64,000 nt of DNA, taken from positions 615,458,755 through 615,522,754 of the forward strand of contig NC_081409.1 of the NCBI RefSeq assembly GCF_030272615.1, in the 5' to 3' direction. Shown one piece after another: positions 59,182 through 64,000 of this stretch; the first letter of the stretch is position 1; the number at the start of each line of letters is the position of its first letter. The notes under the pieces are model-generated. The model was given only the letters and a program-made list of their open reading frames with translations, did not search any database and was not told the origin of the DNA. The position numbers and the translations under genes are program-made. Origin of the DNA: Cryptomeria japonica (taxonomy: Eukaryota; Streptophyta; Pinopsida; Cupressales; Cupressaceae).

Positions 59182-59319
59182 TATCTTAGTGTTTCTAGGA
59201 GAAAGGTTGAGCAGTCATTGAGACTGTTGAATCAAGACAATCATTTGCAGTCCAATGGTGGCTGGCATCCAAAAGATGATAATATATTCTTTTCAAGAAC
59301 ATATAATGAAGATCACTAA
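59182..59319 (+). pseudogene. Orphan terminal-exon-like segment
   Basis: A polypyrimidine stretch TTTGTTTTCCCCTTATTCAG is followed by 45 open codons (YLSVSRRKVEQSLRLLNQDN, then SNGGWHPKDD, then FFSRTYNEDH) and TAA. Looks like a last exon. Family not recognised. It may be a captured host fragment or chance. Confidence 0.3.
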
Positions 59320-60463
59320 TTTGTAATATTCTAGGTGTTAAAAGGGCAATCCCAATAATCACTAATGACAGAGTGTAGCAGCAGAGAAGACAACTACATA
59401 CAATCCTAATATGAATGCATAGTGATGGTGAGCAAAGGTGTAAAGACAGTCATGATAGAGAATACTCACTGTCCTAGTAGAAAACTCATGGAGATCATGA
59501 AAATTCAATAATATAATAGTCAAGAGCAAAGTGACCATTGAAAAGATGCAATGAAAAAAATGATTAGATTATGCATATAAAAGCTCACTATCATTGTTAC
59601 AGAGAATGGAGGATATAAAAGAAAAAGAAGACTTTTATAGTCCAAACTCAGTCAATCATGAGTAATCAAAACAATGAGTAAGGCATCAGTCTATAGGAGA
59701 AATGTCAAAAGAGCAATTAATTTTATTTAATAGGCAATGATAGAAGACTTGAAAGTTCAAGAATAGATTTGAGATTGAGTGCAAAGGGTTAGAACCTAAG
59801 ATAATATATCAAACATAGTCTAATCACTGCCAATATACTATCATAGTCATGGCACAAAGTACTAAATACAAAGCAAATGCCAAGTATGATAGTCATATTG
59901 AAGAGAAGGTCAACAAACATCAAAAGGAGCAGTCATCAAATAAAGACAACTACAACAATAGTAGTCCATTGATTTATTTAGTATTGTCACAAGGGTCTAG
60001 CATAGAAGATTGTCATGGACACATGTAAAACAAATTTGATAAGAAAGCAAAAAGGTGTCATAATGACAATAAGAGGGCATCATGAAGATACCTTGTAATA
60101 ATGAGCATTTATGCAGACCTACAAAGGACTCTATAGAAGCAATGGATGGGAAGAGAACAGAATTGAAAGGTCTAGGACAAAGATGCACCAAGATACAGAG
60201 TCTTAGATCTGAGTATCATGAGGTTGCAGAGAGTAGTCATCATTGGAAGACTATAACCTCCATAAGTAAGTGGGCCTCAAAATAATGGGTTAGAAGTATA
60301 AATGAAAATAGTATCATCAAATAAAGTCTAGAACAATGGCAATGTCTTCAACAATCAGCTCAGAGATTCAAAGGATAATTTTGTAGTCTAAGGCAACAGG
60401 TATAGTGAGTAATCTTTTGAGCAGTCATTAGGATTTCTTAGTGGTGATTCACAGTCTCTAATG
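59320..60463. other. Purine-rich unassigned stretch
   Basis: Many AGTCATNA- and AAGAxAAxT-like words, no long frame. It may be the internal leader of the minus-strand element whose partial LTR follows. Confidence 0.35.
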
Positions 60464-60995
60464 TTGGTGTAAAGTGGAAAATTGGATCCTAGTGACTCCC
60501 CACCTAGGAGAGAGAAAGGAAGCCACTAGGATGATTTTCACTTGGGAAGAACTTTACATTCAAAAGAAGGGTTGAATCCACTAGATCCAAATCCAAGAGA
60601 GATAAGGATCTGAATACTAAGTGGGTTGCAAGTGCTTGAAGTGTGATTTACCCTCTTTTATAAATAAGAAAGTTGACTTGTTGACTATGTGGAAAAGAGA
60701 GAGGAAATGAGTGAAATAAGGTGCTACCAGTTCCAGATCACGATGTAACTTCATATCTGAGCTAAGTAAACTAACGCGGATCTGCCCTGCAAAATTGGAG
60801 AAAAGTCGTCAGGACTGTGGCGGGAATGTACATGGTCTGCCACAAAATCTGCAAAATGAAAAGGGCTCTTCCCTCTCTGCAAATGAAGCCCAAACCTGCA
60901 ATTACAGCTACGCACCTGCAACCTACACACACAAAAGAAAAGAAAGGGGGGTTGTGGATAGGGGTTTGCCTCATTCAAACCCTGATTAAGGAATC
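60464..60995 (-). repeat. Partial Tat-type LTR, minus orientation
   Basis: The reverse complement matches part of the 49753/55199 LTRs: GAGGCAAACCCC, TGTGTGTAGGTTGCAGGTGC, GGACT/ACCATG dyad parts, CAATTTTGCAGGG. The right end is cut at 60995 by the Sirevirus-like element. Confidence 0.7.
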
Positions 60996-61792
60996 TGTTA
61001 GGATTCCCAAAGATACTAAGAGGGGGGGTGAATCAGTATCTGACCGATTAGATAATTTTATGAACTTATAACATGAAAAACATATTAAAATTGTGTACCG
61101 GTAAACTAGAAATAATGCAGCAAATAAGAACAACAACCACAACATGAAAAGCACACCATAACACAATATTTTAATGAGGAAACCTGATGTGGGAAAAACC
61201 TCAGTGGGATTTGTGACCCACAATATTCGCTTACTGGCCAATAAGGGGATATTACTGTTTACAATAGGGGTATGCACATGCAGGAAGGCCAAGTGCCTAG
61301 AGCTCACTGCTCAGTTACAAAAGAAGTCACACTGACTTACAAAATTGGATTATACTAATCCAATGTCTTGTACTGCTTCAAATCACCATCTGTTATGCTA
61401 GATTCAGTACTGGTTTAAGCTCTGCAATATACATAAACCCTTAACCTAATAGTTCGCACATTAGGTCTGCTATATTCCTTTCATACTTCACTTCTATATC
61501 TCATCTAAATGATCTACAATGATCTCATATATATATGAGTCATATTACAATCCTCCATGTCAACTTACAAAAGATTTTACAATTAATTACAAAATACATT
61601 TATACAAAATTCTTGTCGGTCATGGTGTCGGTAATCTTCTTTTTTTGGTGTCGGTGATCTGTATGTCGATGTAGAGTCTGTCGGTGTCGATGCCTGTGTC
61701 AGCCTACCGGTATCACATGATTGTAAGGTTGCCATCAATGAAAATACCTTCAATCACCTACAATTCCTCATTGCAGTGTGCATTTGCCAACA
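60996..61792 (-). repeat. 3' LTR of Sirevirus-like copy 2
   Basis: 797 bp. On the element strand it starts TGTTGGCAAATGCACACTGC and ends ...GGAATCCTAACA. It shares CATTGATGGCAAC and several ACCGGTA/ACCGACA words with the copy 1 LTR. Confidence 0.85.
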
Positions 61793-61970
61793 ATCTCCCC
61801 CTTTGGCATTGATGGCAACACTCATGAGAAAATCAAAAAGTGTCCAAAAGATGTCCAAAAAGAATCTGCCAAAATTGTCTTACCAAAAATGTGTGCCCAA
61901 AAATGTATGCTCCCCCTGAGCTGATGATGTCTTGTTGTGATCATTTTTCTCATCTCACTACTCCCCCTTT
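61793..61970 (-). promoter_or_regulatory. PPT array, three purine tracts
   Basis: On the minus strand AAAGGGGGAG at 61804-61795, CAGGGGGAG at 61919-61911 and AAAGGGGGAG at 61970-61961. The layout mirrors copy 1. Confidence 0.75.
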
Positions 61971-62050
61971 GACATCAATGACAAAGGTTGTCATTCACTG
62001 TCAATGGAGTGTGGTTCCTGCCTAGATTTTTGTAACCGGTGGGTTACAAT

Positions 62051-64000
62051 CTAGAAAATATCTGCCAAAACCAAATTTAAATTGTCATTGAATCTTTTGC
62101 TATCCTGTAATGCCTCTTTTGTTCTTTGAACTATACCGGTGAGTATGTACATTTTCTCTTCCAGTCTTTTGAGTCCGAGAACCAGAGCCTTAGATATTTC
62201 TTTTCTCAAAGAAATGAGGTAATCTAGTTTAGGACCAAGTTTACATTTTAAGCTCTTTGACTTATTCTTTATTTTCTCTTTATCCTTTTCTAACTTCTCA
62301 ATTTTCTCTTCAAGATCTGCAATTTTCTTTTCTATTTCCAAAAATGAATCTAATGTTCCTATTAGATTGTCAGCAATATTGTTAATCTCAGTTTGTGTTT
62401 TGTTGATCACCGAATCTATGTCCTGTGTCAAGATGTCGGTTTTGCAAGTATCCCTGTACAGTTTCTTGAAATCCAAAATTGTTTCTCCTAGTGCCGGTAA
62501 TAAGGTTTTTGTTTGTTCCTTATTCTTCTTCACTATTTCCTCAAAGAATTTCTCTTTCTCCTTATTCATCCTCTCTTTGAATGTGTCCTCATTTATTTGA
62601 TCGACTCTCAAAATGTTGTTGGTGATGAACTTAGACAATGTGTCTAGTTGACCTAAAGAATCTTTATTATCCACAATGCACTTGGGTGCTACCAATTTGA
62701 GAATAGGAATTGTGTCATCAATAGCCTTATAGGCTTGTGCATTACACTCTACGATTTTCTTTATTGAGTCCAGTAAGACCTCTGTCACATTTGTAGGTCA
62801 AAATTCTGCTATTGAAGTACCAGATGTCTGCCCAACTATTTTCACAATATCCATGCTGCCAGTTGTAGTGATAACCTTGCTTGTTTCAACCTCTAGTAGG
62901 TTAATTTGTGTTTGCATTTCTATTAGCAAAGGTTTAGGCTTTTCAGTTTTAGCCGGTGGCACTGTCTCGATCTGAACCTATGTCTCAACCTATTCTTGTT
63001 CCGGTTTCTCCATCTGTGTCTCAGAAGGTTTCTCTGAGCTCTCAACTGCTAGTTTCTCAGATGTAGTCTCTGTATGCACTTGCGGTTTCTTAGTTTGTAC
63101 CTCTGCACTGTCCATTGTCAGTTCTCTTGATTGTTTTTTAGTTTTATCTACCGGTTCTTCTAATGTTTTACCAGTGATGTCTTCTGTCAGTTGCTTTGTT
63201 TGAGTAGGTTTTTTTGTTCTTATGTTTACAGTATCATTGACCTCAACCTCAACATCTACAGTCGGTGGTTCAGTAGCCACATCTTTCCTTTTATCCTCAG
63301 TGGTTTCTCTATCAACCACAACATTTACTTCTTGTGTGTCTATATTCATAGTATACAAAATTTCAGACTTGGGATTTGTATCCTCTCGAGGAGTCTTTGT
63401 ACTCACTGTAGTTAGTTGATTGTCTGTAGTTTCTACCGGTGGAGTATCCGAAGGAGGTGGGGGTGAGTTATCAGTTATCTTTAGGCTTGGAGGTCCACCT
63501 ACCTTATCTTTCCCCTTATCCTTGTCCTTTTGGTATACTCTGATGGTCTTAGGTCTTAGTAGCTCTTCTTGTTTCTCTTTTTCAACAAAGAATATGTCCC
63601 ATTGCTCTACAGTTTCTTATGTTATCTCATTCACTCTCCCTGCCATCAGTGCTACATGTCGGTGAGCAGTTGAAAATACAGTCCAGTTGGCCTCACTGAT
63701 TAATTTATCTATCTCATCAAGTGAGTTTACTGGATGCACTACAAGTAATTTTTCAATTTTTATCTTCTTGTCCAGCTCAACAATGGCTACCCTTCTAGCT
63801 TCTAGTCTTGTATACAATTCATTGGGTATTTCATCAACAATTTCCATCAAAATTTTCTTGTAAATATCCAAGTGTAAAATTACACTATTTTCTATGCTTT
63901 CTTTGTCATCAATGGAAAGTGTGTTGTACAGTTTGCTAATGTTTTTCAACTTTCCATCCTCTGTTATTTCACTAAGGAGTTTATTTAGTGGAGCAATATC
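62051..64000 (-). pseudogene. Extra ORF of Sirevirus-like copy 2, C-terminal part
   Basis: One frame from the window edge to TAG/TAA at 62051. It aligns with copy 1: 63949-63617 with 16270-16600 (LxxYKKxLxEIxxxIPxELY, ending in GRVNEI); the Thr/Pro/Glu/Lys-rich stretch 63580-62990 with 16650-17040; and 62788-62051 with 18420-19195 (KLVAPKC, then LYRDTCKTDILTQDID, ILTGIV). The final 240 residues form a long coiled-coil-like region. In-frame stops near 63617, 63418, 62990, 62978 and 62802 mostly fit Gln codons changed to stops. Function unknown. Confidence 0.75.

Larger units (their letters stand above)
60996..64000 (-). mobile_element. Sirevirus-like Ty1/copia element (copy 2), partial
   Basis: Minus-strand element with its 3' LTR at 60996-61792, PPT array, and the same extra ORF as copy 1, running off the right edge. 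Inserted into the partial Tat-type LTR; the five bases before it are GAATC, so a matching GAATC is expected beyond the window. Confidence 0.8.

Overview
The window is nuclear DNA from a plant with a large, repeat-packed genome. I infer a seed plant and perhaps a gymnosperm, but nothing in the sequence fixes the species. No complete host gene, rRNA, tRNA or CRISPR array is visible. Almost everything with structure is a retrotransposon, many nested inside one another. Most reading frames are broken by C-to-T type stop codons and homopolymer frameshifts.

Left (1-20.4 kb): an outer L1-type LINE on the minus strand (ORF1 14016-12332, ORF2 12335-11466 continuing at 3464-199) is split by a second LINE (11465-3483) bounded by an 18-bp target-site duplication. 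The inner LINE has three ORFs: ORF1 with a DUF4283-like and zinc-knuckle region, ORF2 with endonuclease, reverse transcriptase and RNase H, and a third ORF not expected in a LINE. ORF1/ORF2 overlap by ATGA and ORF2/ORF3 by TAATG. The outer LINE abuts the gag zinc knuckle of a Sirevirus-like Ty1/copia element (14036-20395, plus). That element has no pol but carries a roughly 1,060-codon extra ORF, which is interrupted in frame by a solo LTR with a CACCT duplication.

Middle (20.4-49.7 kb): an old minus-strand Ty3/gypsy chromovirus-like element is scattered in pieces (integrase and RNase H 24230-25860, end of RT about 40540-40582, RT and protease 48722-49747, protease and gag 56409-57100) because later elements landed in it. 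The youngest is a 12.8-kb Tat-lineage element (27299-40098). Its 1.65-kb LTRs differ at only about eight positions plus a G-run. Its pol is on the minus strand, and it carries a three-exon plant mobile domain (PMD) gene on the plus strand, antisense to gag-pol. A second insertion, 40583-48721, is a large derivative with 2.9-kb LTRs and a TATCC duplication.

Right (49.7-64 kb): a gag/protease-only Tat-like element (49753-56403, GTACC duplication), LTR remnants of the same lineage, and a second Sirevirus-like copy (60996 to beyond the window, minus) carrying the same extra ORF.

The most interesting theme is that three unrelated retroelement types (LINE, Ty1/copia, Ty3/gypsy-Tat) each carry a non-canonical extra ORF. 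All three have an N-terminal domain with a T-x-E-x-[IV] ... G-like core resembling the plant mobile domain, followed by an acidic/charged low-complexity stretch and a coiled-coil-like tail.
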